Shown one piece after another: positions 40,486-47,779 of a stretch of DNA of 64,000 nt. Source of the stretch: Rheinheimera sp. UJ63 (GTDB lineage Bacteria > Pseudomonadota > Gammaproteobacteria > Enterobacterales > Alteromonadaceae); NCBI RefSeq assembly GCF_021568285.1, contig NZ_JAKGTQ010000001.1:992001-1056000 (forward strand), read 5' to 3'. The notes beneath the pieces are model-generated. The model ran no database searches and was not told the DNA's origin. It saw only the letters and a program-made list of their open reading frames with translations. The position numbers and the translations under genes were made by a program. The stretch's first letter is position 1. The number at the start of each line of letters is the position of its first letter.

Positions 40486-41037
40486 CTAAAGGGCCACACG
40501 CGCTAACACCTTAGCCGGCTGACTCAGCGGCAGGGCGATTATCGCGGCTTCGGCTGATTGCGGAAAGATACCAGTGAGTTCGGTGAAATTGACTTGATGG
40601 GTGACTAAAACGGTCGGTTGCATGACGGTGCTGCTGGCAAAATACGAAATTAACGCTGTGGTTTGCTGTTGACGACTGCCGCGACCAGCGAAAAAAGAAT
40701 TGAGTATCGGTAATGGCTTAACCTCGCCCACTGCCATGTAGGATGCGGTGTCTAAACAACGACACCACTGACTGCTATAAATGCTAATCGGGGCAGTAGT
40801 ACGTTGCCGCAAACGTTGCCCCCAAACCACCGCCTGCTGCTGACCTTGGCTATTGAGGTTACGCTGCGTACTGCAATCTGCCAGCTGAAAATTAGCTGGA
40901 TCGCCAATACCTGGCGCAAGGGCATGGCGCATCACTAATAGCGCCTCACCCTTTTGCCAAGCCTGCCAAGCGGCCTCGGTATCTGCCAACACGTTAGCAC
41001 TAAACAACAGCAATATAAGCCATTTGACAAGTTTCAT
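40486..41037 (-). CDS. secreted histidine phosphatase family protein
   Basis: 183 residues from ATG 41037 (AAGGA 7 nt upstream); longer readings upstream have no ribosome site. Signal peptide WLILLLFSANVLA cut about residue 18. The phosphatase core begins LLVMRHALAPGIGDP, where RHA replaces the usual RHG with the nucleophilic His. DCSTQRNLNSQGQQQA, SSQWCRCLDTASYM and VLVTHQVNFTELTG (second catalytic His) follow. Related to Ais/SixA-type enzymes. Substrate unknown. Convergent with glpD. Confidence 0.85.
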   Translation of the reverse strand: MKLVKWLILLLFSANVLADTEAAWQAWQKGEALLVMRHALAPGIGDPANFQLADCSTQRNLNSQGQQQAVVWGQRLRQRTTAPISIYSSQWCRCLDTASYMAVGEVKPLPILNSFFAGRGSRQQQTTALISYFASSTVMQPTVLVTHQVNFTELTGIFPQSAEAAIIALPLSQPAKVLARVAL

Positions 41038-41273
41038 TAGAGTATCCTTTTCAGGGCGACACATCTTAGTTGCCAGCCGTGATGTACTGCGCAAAACCGT
41101 TGTTTTTATCGCTTGATATAGGCTACGCATTAAAGCGCTAAAACGATTAATCTGAAGCCATTTCGCCATTTACCGAGGCCTATAGCAACTTGAGCGAAAC
41201 TCTAGCCCGTGCGGCTTGCCTTTACCCTTACGAGCTTCTACAGTAGTTTTTTTCGTTTTTAGGATGCTAATTT

Positions 41274-43937
41274 ATGCGCGCCTTATATCTCGCAAGTTGC
41301 CTTGCGTTTCCGACATTAGCCATGGCGGCTTCGCCAACAACAGTGCCGTTTTTTCCCGATAGTCAATATCACAACGATGTTGTCTCAATTGAGCAACGCT
41401 TAGGGCATGCGCTGGGCGAACGCATTTCAGCGCCAGCTGAGATTTTAAGTTATTTTGAAACCCTGGCCAGCAGCTACCCAGAGCGCATCAAATTAGTGAA
41501 GTATGGCGAAAGTTGGCAAGGTCGGCCGTTATTTTATGCGGTGATTGGTAGTGCTGATAACCTTGCCAAATTAGACCGTTTAGAAAGTGATATGCGCCGT
41601 TTGGCCGATCCGCGTAACTTAAACAAAGCCTCTGCAGATGCGCTAATTAATAGCTTACCCGCCAGTGTGTGGCTTGCTGGCGGCGTGCATGGTAACGAAA
41701 TTAGCCCACCGGAAGCGCTGATGGGCCTAGCTTATCATTTACTCGCAGACCAAAGCGCTCAAACCAAAGCCATCTTAGCCAATACCCTGGTGTATATCGA
41801 GCCTATGCAAAACCCGGATGGCCGCAACCGCTTTGTTAGCCGTTATTACGCCACAGTCGGTATCGCGCACTCCGCCGATCGTTTCTCAGCAGAGCAAAAC
41901 GAACCTTGGCCAAATGGCCGCACCAATCATTATCTGTTTGATATGAACCGCGATTGGATCTCGCTGACCCAACCTGAAATCAAAAATCAGGTACGAGTGT
42001 TACAGCAGATGTTTCCGCTGATCTTTGTCGATTCACATGAAATGGGCGGCGATCAAAGTTTTTACTTCAGCCCAGAAGCAGAACCTTACAACCCACTGGT
42101 CACCGGTGCACAGCGTGAAAGCTTAGATTGGTTAGGGCAAAACAACGCCAAATGGTTTGATCAGCTTGGCTATGATTATTTTACTCGGGAAATTTTTGAT
42201 GCCATGTATCCTGGCTACGGTGCCAGCTGGCCACTGTACTATGGCGGCATCGCCACAACCTACGAAATGGGCTCAGCTCGCGGCCATAACTATCGCCGTA
42301 CCGATGGCAGCATTTTAACGTATGCCGATGGCGTACAACGTAACTTTATCGCTTATATGTCTACGCTTGAAACCGCCAGTAAGCGCGCCAAAGACTTGTT
42401 GCAGCGCTTCTACAGCTATCGGCAAACGTCGCTCACTCAGGGTGAGAAAGATGGCATCCGCAGCTATATTTTCCCTGCCACCCGTGATGCCGCTGGCCAC
42501 CAAAAATTAATGGGCGTGCTCACACAACACGGCATTACCGTTAACCAAGCCACGGCCGATTTTCGGGCTTGTGGTAACAGTTATCAGCAAGGCGCTTACG
42601 TGGTGAACACTGCGCAACCGACCTATCAGCTAATTCGTAATCTGCTAGATGACGACGTCAAAATGGCCGAAGCCTTTATTGCTCGCCAGCAAGACCGTCG
42701 CTCGAAAAACCTGCCTGATGAAATTTATGATGTCACGGCATGGTCATTACCGTTGATGTATAACCTAGAGGTTAACCGCTGTAACCGCGCGGTCGATGTG
42801 GCCAGCATAACCGTTGGGCCAGACACCAAACTCGCCGGTAAAGTCACGGATGCCGATGCCCGCTATGGCTATATTGTGCCATGGGGCGATATGGCCGCGG
42901 CGCGTTTGTTAAGCCATGCGCTGCAGCAAGGCTTAACGGTTAAAAGCAGTGACTTGCCATTTACGCACAGCAATGGTGTGCGGTATCCCGCCGGCAGTTT
43001 AATTTTAAGCCATGCAGATAACCCGCAGTTAGCCACTAAGATTCAACAACTTGCTCAAAGCAGCGGTGCTCATGTTACCGGTATTAATAGTAGCTGGATT
43101 AAAGATGGGCCAAATTTTGGTTCAGGCAACGTGCAAAACATCCCTAATGCCAGAGTAGCCCTGTTATGGGATGAACCCGCGAACCCATTAAGCGCCGGTA
43201 GCGCGCGCTTTATCTTAGAGCAAGGCATTGATTACCCAGTAACGGCTATTCGCCCGGCACAACTGTTACGTGCTGAACTGCGCCATTACGATGTACTGAT
43301 TATGCCAGCAAGCCAAGGCAATTATAAACAGGCTTTGGGAGCGCAAGCTCAGCAAAAAATCCACGACTTTGTTAGCCGCGGTGGTGTATTGGTGGCGTTG
43401 GGTAATGCAACCGATTGGTTGATCCAAGGTGAAAAACCGCTACTGAATAGCAAACGTGAATTTAAAGTGAGTGAACAAAAGAAACCCGAAGCTGAAGCGC
43501 AAGTTGCAGGTATGCTGCTAGAAAGCCGCGAGTTGTATCAGCAACGCTTAGAAGCTTTTCAAGCGCAGCCTGATAGCGTGTCTGGCTTTTTAGCGCGAGC
43601 AGAAGTAGACCAAGATCATTGGCTAACCGCCGGTGTACCCGCGAATGTGAACAGCATCTTTGTGGGTAACTTCATCTATCAGCCACTGACGCTGGCACAT
43701 GGTCGTAATGTACTGACTTTCGCATCACCGGAAAAGCTTGTTGCCGGGGGTTTTGTTTGGGAAGAAAATCGCCAGCAAATTGCTCATAAACCCTTGTTAA
43801 TGGTGCAAGCGCAAGGTCGTGGCCAGGTTATTGCGTTTACGCAAGAGCCTAATTTCCGCGCCTATGTCGACGGCATGCACCTGTTGTATATCAACGCGGT
43901 ATTCCGCGGTGCGGCGCACGCCACGCCACTGCGTTAA
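41274..43937 (+). CDS. secreted M14-family zinc carboxypeptidase
   Basis: 887 residues, signal peptide cut after about residue 18 (AMA). The peptidase domain, about 50-380, has zinc ligands His139 and Glu142 in GGVHGNEISPPEA and His255 in FVDSHEMGG. The substrate-binding NPDGRNRF is about 180-187, and the catalytic Glu is in TTYEMGSARGHNYRR. A long C-terminal extension includes a glutamine-amidotransferase-like fold (HYDVLIMPASQGNYK, IHDFVSRGGVLVALGNAT). ATG 41274 follows TAGGATGCTAATTT. Probably periplasmic peptide turnover; followed by a strong terminator. Confidence 0.9.
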   Translation: MRALYLASCLAFPTLAMAASPTTVPFFPDSQYHNDVVSIEQRLGHALGERISAPAEILSYFETLASSYPERIKLVKYGESWQGRPLFYAVIGSADNLAKLDRLESDMRRLADPRNLNKASADALINSLPASVWLAGGVHGNEISPPEALMGLAYHLLADQSAQTKAILANTLVYIEPMQNPDGRNRFVSRYYATVGIAHSADRFSAEQNEPWPNGRTNHYLFDMNRDWISLTQPEIKNQVRVLQQMFPLIFVDSHEMGGDQSFYFSPEAEPYNPLVTGAQRESLDWLGQNNAKWFDQLGYDYFTREIFDAMYPGYGASWPLYYGGIATTYEMGSARGHNYRRTDGSILTYADGVQRNFIAYMSTLETASKRAKDLLQRFYSYRQTSLTQGEKDGIRSYIFPATRDAAGHQKLMGVLTQHGITVNQATADFRACGNSYQQGAYVVNTAQPTYQLIRNLLDDDVKMAEAFIARQQDRRSKNLPDEIYDVTAWSLPLMYNLEVNRCNRAVDVASITVGPDTKLAGKVTDADARYGYIVPWGDMAAARLLSHALQQGLTVKSSDLPFTHSNGVRYPAGSLILSHADNPQLATKIQQLAQSSGAHVTGINSSWIKDGPNFGSGNVQNIPNARVALLWDEPANPLSAGSARFILEQGIDYPVTAIRPAQLLRAELRHYDVLIMPASQGNYKQALGAQAQQKIHDFVSRGGVLVALGNATDWLIQGEKPLLNSKREFKVSEQKKPEAEAQVAGMLLESRELYQQRLEAFQAQPDSVSGFLARAEVDQDHWLTAGVPANVNSIFVGNFIYQPLTLAHGRNVLTFASPEKLVAGGFVWEENRQQIAHKPLLMVQAQGRGQVIAFTQEPNFRAYVDGMHLLYINAVFRGAAHATPLR

Positions 43938-43961
43938 TGGTTTAAGCGTTTCATGGTTCGC

Positions 43962-43998
43962 AAAAAAGCGGCAGGCTGGAAAACCTGCCGCTTTTTTT
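43962..43998. terminator. bidirectional terminator
   Basis: Stem AAAAAAGCGGCAGG/CCTGCCGCTTTTTT (14 bp, 8-nt loop) with T-run on the plus side and A-run on the other, between two convergent genes. Confidence 0.9.
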
Positions 43999-44004
43999 GG
44001 CCCG

Positions 44005-44700
44005 CTACTCGGTGTATTGCTTTACCACGCGTGCTGCCAGTGCGGCATTTTCTAATTTCAAGTTCACCTCTTGTTTTAAGATGATCTGCCCCTGCACGTT
44101 TGAATCGGCACTGATGGTTAAGGTTGCCGGTTTATGCTTATCTTTACCAAACCAGCTAAACCAACTTTTGCGGGCAGTGCGCTCGGCATACACCAGATCG
44201 CCCTGTACTACTGAGCCTGCCAGCAAACTAACATTACCGTTTAACGTCGTTAGATTTCCGGCGATTTGGCTGCCTTCAATTTTCAAGGTGCCATTCACCG
44301 TACTAACATCGCCCGCTACGGTACTGCTGTTGATCACCATGTCGCCATTCACCGTACTCAGTTCGCCCATCACCTTGCTACCTGAGGCCAGTTTAATACT
44401 GCCATTTACTGTTGAGGCCTCTCCGGTAACCTGCGCTCGCTCTGCCAAAGTAATGCTGCCATTTACCGTAGACGCCGATTGTACCTGGCTATCTTCCGCT
44501 AAATTGATGCTGCCATTCACGGTGCTCACCTCGCCCGCTATGCTGCCAGCGGCAAGTTTAATACTGCCATTCACTTTAGAAATATCTTCGATACTTTGCG
44601 GGGCAGTCTCTGCCGCGACCGCAGAAAAAGGCATAACACCACCAACATAACAGGCAGCGAAGGTTAGGCTAACAGCAAGGGTTAAGGTGCTCAGTTTCAT
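44005..44700 (-). CDS. periplasmic STVNG-repeat beta-solenoid protein
   Basis: 231 residues from ATG 44700. Signal peptide of about 30 residues (cut near SAVAAET; FAAC earlier is a poor lipobox). The body is seven tandem repeats of 18-19 residues, each built as STVNGSIxLAxxSxVxGE, from about residue 38 to 170. The [ST]x[VL]NG core recurs regularly, which predicts a right-handed beta-helix like bactofilin or DUF4097-type domains. A short basic loop (SWFSWFGKDKHKPA) and a last beta segment follow. Function unknown. Repeat copies are similar at DNA level too. Confidence 0.75.
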   Translation of the reverse strand: MKLSTLTLAVSLTFAACYVGGVMPFSAVAAETAPQSIEDISKVNGSIKLAAGSIAGEVSTVNGSINLAEDSQVQSASTVNGSITLAERAQVTGEASTVNGSIKLASGSKVMGELSTVNGDMVINSSTVAGDVSTVNGTLKIEGSQIAGNLTTLNGNVSLLAGSVVQGDLVYAERTARKSWFSWFGKDKHKPATLTISADSNVQGQIILKQEVNLKLENAALAARVVKQYTE

Positions 44701-45058
44701 AAATAGTACTCGCAAATAATTAAGATAGGTTGAGCATTGCAAAAACACAGCCAACTTAATAAACCTATTAATAACAGCACCTTAAAAATAGACATCAAAC
44801 TTAAGTTAGTCGTTTTCACTAGAAAATAGTCGAAAACTTTATCAAAACGGCGTTAATTCACTCGCTATGCCAGCACCCGATGTCACATTTTTACGCAGTT
44901 AGCTCTAACGGCAGCAACGCTTTCACCTGCGGTGAGATATTTACTTTTGCAGCACAACAAGCACCTAAAGAAAATGCGCGCCAATTCCGCTAGAGAGCTC
45001 AGCTCACGCTAAAGGGCAGCCCTAGCCAAGCCACCGAAACCTTGTTGCAAATATCATT
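44701..45058. other. 358-nt intergenic region
   Basis: No gene. The left part is AT-rich and should hold the promoter of the repeat protein. The right part contains a degenerate copy of the interspersed palindromic element (44916-44975). Confidence 0.5.
44916..44975 (+). repeat. degenerate copy of the 66-bp palindromic element
   Basis: Aligns with the copies at 45711 and 47054 over about 60 bases: AACGcTTTCaCC, GAGATAttTaCTTTTGCA and CCtAAAGAAAAT are recognisable, with the palindrome decayed. Downstream bases also resemble those after the 45711 copy. Confidence 0.55.
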
Positions 45059-45658
45059 TTAATGATTGATTTGCACTGGCGTTTGCCAGCCTTGTGCTAC
45101 TTTATCCGCACATACCGGATTACCTTCAGCAACCAGTGACTCGGCAAAAAACCATTCTTTAAAGACTTGCCACTCATCATTTATCGGGCTTTGACACTTC
45201 CCATTCACCTGCTCAGCAAATACTGCATCATTACATTGCGGCGTATCATCTAACTTACCGTGATAAGCATACGCATAAACGACCTGACAATGGCTACTGA
45301 CGTAGGTACGAAACACCACTAACCAACCTTGTTGATAACGTACCACACTAAAACTAGGAATATTGTGTTGTACAGCAGTCGCAATAATCTCAGGAGCTTG
45401 CACGTCCTTTAACAGCATTAACTCACCGTTTTGGCGCTGGCGAATTTGAATTGTCTCGCCCCGCCGCCAGGCAAAGCCATCATACTCGGTATCTGCTGCA
45501 GCCTTAGTGAGCGCGGTTAAACCCTTAACATCGCGCTTCACTTCTTGGCGGATAGTGCGCTCTACTTGCGCCGCTTCAGAAAGGGTTTGCATTTTATCGC
45601 AGGCCACTAATAGCCCTAACAGGAATATAACTAACACTATTTTACGCACAATGTTCAC
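45059..45658 (-). CDS. lipoprotein of unknown function
   Basis: 199 residues with a clear lipoprotein signal (VLVIFLLGLLVACDK, lipidation Cys near residue 20). The mature part has a short helix, then beta strands (IQIRQRQNGELMLLKDV, FSVVRYQQGWLVVFRTY). Four Cys (SSHCQVV, PQCND, GKCQS, NPVCADK) could form two disulfides. I recognise no family. It is monocistronic and lies beside the interspersed repeats. Confidence 0.7.
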   Translation of the reverse strand: MNIVRKIVLVIFLLGLLVACDKMQTLSEAAQVERTIRQEVKRDVKGLTALTKAAADTEYDGFAWRRGETIQIRQRQNGELMLLKDVQAPEIIATAVQHNIPSFSVVRYQQGWLVVFRTYVSSHCQVVYAYAYHGKLDDTPQCNDAVFAEQVNGKCQSPINDEWQVFKEWFFAESLVAEGNPVCADKVAQGWQTPVQINH

Positions 45659-45997
45659 CTTAATTTAGCCCTTCGGGGTCAGATACCGAGCCCTCCCGAG
45701 CTCTCAGAGCTTAACGTTTTCGCCGTTGGCGAGATACTTTCTTTTGCATCGCCAAAAGAAAGTATCCAAAGAAAATACCCTAATTTCGCTCGAAAGCCCG
45801 ACTGCTGATGCGTTGCCCAAGGCGAAAACATCACTCGCGCTATGCTTCGTCGCCGCACTCAAACACCCGTTTTCTTAAAACCTTGGCCAACGATGCTCAG
45901 CCGGCTCGCTGCAAGGGGGATAAAATATATTACTGATAAGCCTCAGTATTATTCATGACGACCGCTTAGAATCTGGTAGCAAACATTGTTTATTTTA
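45659..45997. other. 339-nt intergenic region made of repeat sequence
   Basis: No gene. Contains the 66-bp palindromic element (45711-45776), a 131-nt internal segment, and a 52-nt tail (45908-45959) that also occurs beside the second element copy. GGGGTCAGATACC at 45676 resembles sequence often seen next to IS200/RAYT-type elements, but no transposase is present. Confidence 0.5.
45711..45776 (+). repeat. 66-bp REP-like palindromic element, copy 1
   Basis: Begins TTAACGTTTTCGCC and ends AAAGAAAAT. The core is a perfect 14-bp inverted repeat GATACTTTCTTTTG/CAAAAGAAAGTATC around CATCGC. Identical to the copy at 47054-47119 at 65 of 66 positions, in the same orientation. Confidence 0.85.
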
Positions 45998-46444
45998 CTA
46001 AGCTGAAATCGTCCAATGATCGTTCACTTCTTCCAGTTTTAATTGAATACTTTGTGCTGCAGCTTTTGCTTCAGTATCGGCCAGTAAATCCAGAAAGTAG
46101 CTTACTGGGTTATTCTTTTGCTGGATCTCCATATACAGTGAACGTAAAGCTGCATCTGTAGTTCTTGGAATACTTGATTCGCCTTTCTCATAACGGGCGA
46201 TAGTTTGTTCCGTAACGCCAAAACGAGTTCCCAAAATTCTTTGCGATACGTTCATTTCGATACGCAGAAACTTGAATTCCTGATGCGTTAACGGCTTGGG
46301 ACTATCGATAATGGCGCTAGCAATAGTGTTGTGTAGGCCGTTCATGTCATCAATACTGGTGTATTCCTCACCGTCAAACGTCTCGACGGTAAAGCCATTC
46401 ATCAGATACACGTTCGGCAAGCCACTTTCAGTATAATGATACAT
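45998..46444 (-). CDS. HTH-domain antitoxin-like regulator
   Basis: 148 residues. An N-terminal beta region (PNVYLMNGFTVETFDGEEYTS) is followed by a Cro/C1-type helix-turn-helix, about 62-110: LRIEMNVSQRILGTRFGVTEQTIARYEKGES. A helical tail follows. The layout resembles antitoxins paired with DUF4258 or MqsR-like toxins. ATG 46444 has AAGGAAA upstream. It lies 10 nt after the DUF4258 gene in the same operon and probably represses it through the operator at 46801-46839. Confidence 0.75.
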   Translation of the reverse strand: MYHYTESGLPNVYLMNGFTVETFDGEEYTSIDDMNGLHNTIASAIIDSPKPLTHQEFKFLRIEMNVSQRILGTRFGVTEQTIARYEKGESSIPRTTDAALRSLYMEIQQKNNPVSYFLDLLADTEAKAAAQSIQLKLEEVNDHWTISA

Positions 46445-46454
46445 AGAGATTTCC

Positions 46455-46796
46455 TTAACTAATCCACACTGTTACAAGGACAGAACTGGGAGAGTACTGA
46501 TGATTTTTTAATACAACAGTCAGTTCTATCACTGTTCCCGCCGCCATGCCTTTGAGATTAAATTTCCAATCGCCATTCGTTTCCGGATATGGGCCCTCTC
46601 GGAATACGGAGTGTTTGCTTTTCAGCAACGTCAGTATTTGACCGGTGTTTACACCTCGTTCCTGCATCCGTTCTTTAACATGTTTACTCCAGCGGATCCT
46701 ATCCGTGTGTTGCTCAGCCAGATTATTAATGATCTGCCTAGCAGTTACTTCCGTCAGGGGAAGCTCATCTATTCCTTGAGGTTCACTTTGGCTCAT
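46455..46796 (-). CDS. DUF4258-domain toxin-like protein
   Basis: 113 residues. The DUF4258 core is about 35-112: RIRWSKHVKERMQERGVNTGQILTLL, then DWKFNLKGMAAGTVIELTVVL and the last strand VLVTVWIS. The fold is RelE/BrnT-like and such proteins sit in toxin-antitoxin-like pairs. ATG 46796 is preceded by AGGTG. First gene of a two-gene operon with the HTH protein. Toxicity is inferred from context only. Confidence 0.75.
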   Translation of the reverse strand: MSQSEPQGIDELPLTEVTARQIINNLAEQHTDRIRWSKHVKERMQERGVNTGQILTLLKSKHSVFREGPYPETNGDWKFNLKGMAAGTVIELTVVLKNHQYSPSSVLVTVWIS

Positions 46797-46800
46797 GAAT

Positions 46801-46852
46801 CACCTATCAAGTTGACACCTATCATTCTGATAGGCGGTGTGCACATTGTCAA
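46801..46852 (-). promoter_or_regulatory. promoter and operator of the DUF4258/HTH pair
   Basis: On the minus strand: -35 TTGACA (46852-46847), 17-bp spacer, -10 CAGAAT (46829-46824). The -10 sits in an inverted repeat CCTATCA-TTC-TGATAGG (46818-46834). CACCTATCA occurs twice in tandem (46801-46809, 46816-46824). This is the usual geometry of an autorepressed toxin-antitoxin promoter. Confidence 0.65.
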
Positions 46853-46963
46853 TCATTGTTATCCATTCATGCAAACCATTTCCTCCTAACGCTGAATGCC
46901 ATTTGGGGTCAAAACAAAACATTCCTTTAGGATGATGCAGGGCGAGTTAATAGCGAAGTAAAC

Positions 46964-47039
46964 TTTGGCTGGAGACGTCTTTTTCAGGGATGAAAAAGAG
47001 GAGCGTACAAGGATGTATTTAAAGCGTGCTCCAGCCGAA
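46964..47039. repeat. nested inverted repeat
   Basis: Outer arms TTTGGCTGGAG (46964-46974) and CTCCAGCCGAA (47029-47039) match at 10 of 11 positions. Inside is a perfect hairpin CTTTTTCA/TGAAAAAG (46979-46986, 46991-46998). It may be part of the same composite repeat as the 66-bp element 14 nt downstream. Confidence 0.5.
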
Positions 47040-47053
47040 GCTTTACGCAGCGG

Positions 47054-47119
47054 TTAACGTTTTCGCCGTTGGCGAGATACTTTCTTTTGCATCGCCAAAA
47101 GAAAGTCTCCAAAGAAAAT
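47054..47119 (+). repeat. 66-bp REP-like palindromic element, copy 2
   Basis: One mismatch to copy 1 at 45711-45776 (GTCTCC for GTATCC), which breaks one base pair of the palindrome. The copies are direct repeats about 1.3 kb apart and bracket the DUF4258/HTH operon. Confidence 0.85.
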
Positions 47120-47407
47120 GTGGCTGCAAGATGGACAAAGGATTTTACCGAGCAGTCTTAGTATTATTCATAACAAACAGAGCTAAATTAACTTAGATAT
47201 CTCGACGCTTGGTCTCTGTTCCCAAACACTTTGCGCGGCTTTCCGCGCTCGATTTTCGGCTTTTAGCCCAAAAGCCGCAACAACAGCACTCAACCAAGAT
47301 CACACTGCCACTTCGTTACTTTGTAAGCGCATGACGTGGCCAGCCACAGAAAAAATAGGCGTAGCTACAAAGTTGTGGCAAGCTAAATAAATAATAAGGA
47401 GAAGTGT

Positions 47408-47776
47408 ATGCGCAAAGCCATGTTCATTTTCGCCGCCATGACATTAGCGGCTTGCGATAAAAGTGTCACTCAACCATCAGCTCCTAACCCAAGTTATACC
47501 GAAGCAGAGCAGCAAACGTTAGCCGCAGGTAGTGCACGGGCACGCACCTGTGCAGCCTGTCATGGGCCGCGAGGTATCTCTCGTAATGCGATGTACCCAC
47601 ATCTTGCGGGGCGCCCCGCCAGCGAGCTCAATTCGGCGCTCACCGCTTTTCGTGATGGCGATCGTAAACATGCCATTATGAGCCCACAAGCTCGGGGTTT
47701 AACCGATGATGATATTGCGCTATTAAGCCAGTTTTATGCCTTATTGCCGCCCGCAATAGAAAGCCCCGCTCCCTAA
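47408..47776 (+). CDS. lipoprotein c-type cytochrome
   Basis: 122 residues with a short lipoprotein signal (MFIFAAMTLAACDK). Class I cytochrome c domain: haem-attachment CAACH about 48-52 in ARARTCAACHGPRGIS, and axial Met in HAIMSPQARGLTDDDIALLSQFYALL. It resembles the short c553/c4-half cytochromes. It would be a membrane-tethered periplasmic electron carrier. AAGGAGAAG precedes ATG 47408. No redox partner is encoded next to it. Confidence 0.88.
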   Translation: MRKAMFIFAAMTLAACDKSVTQPSAPNPSYTEAEQQTLAAGSARARTCAACHGPRGISRNAMYPHLAGRPASELNSALTAFRDGDRKHAIMSPQARGLTDDDIALLSQFYALLPPAIESPAP

Positions 47777-47779
47777 TCG

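Larger units (their letters stand above)
46797..47407. other. 611-nt intergenic region with repeats and hairpins
   Basis: No gene seen. From left to right: the TA operator, an 76-nt inverted structure (46964-47039), the second 66-bp palindromic element (47054-47119), the 52-nt tail (47123-47174), and a hairpin CGGCTTTT/AAAAGCCG (47257-47277). AATAAGGAGAAG just before 47408 is the ribosome site of the cytochrome. Confidence 0.6.

Noticed and set aside
43997-44650. 217-codon plus-strand open frame
   Set aside because: It is the antisense reading of the STVNG repeats; the repeat structure keeps both strands open. The minus frame has the signal peptide and terminator context.
45659-47407. Insertion sequence or integron cassette
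   Set aside because: No transposase or integrase frame and no clean terminal inverted repeats with target duplication; the repeats look like REP/MITE-type elements.
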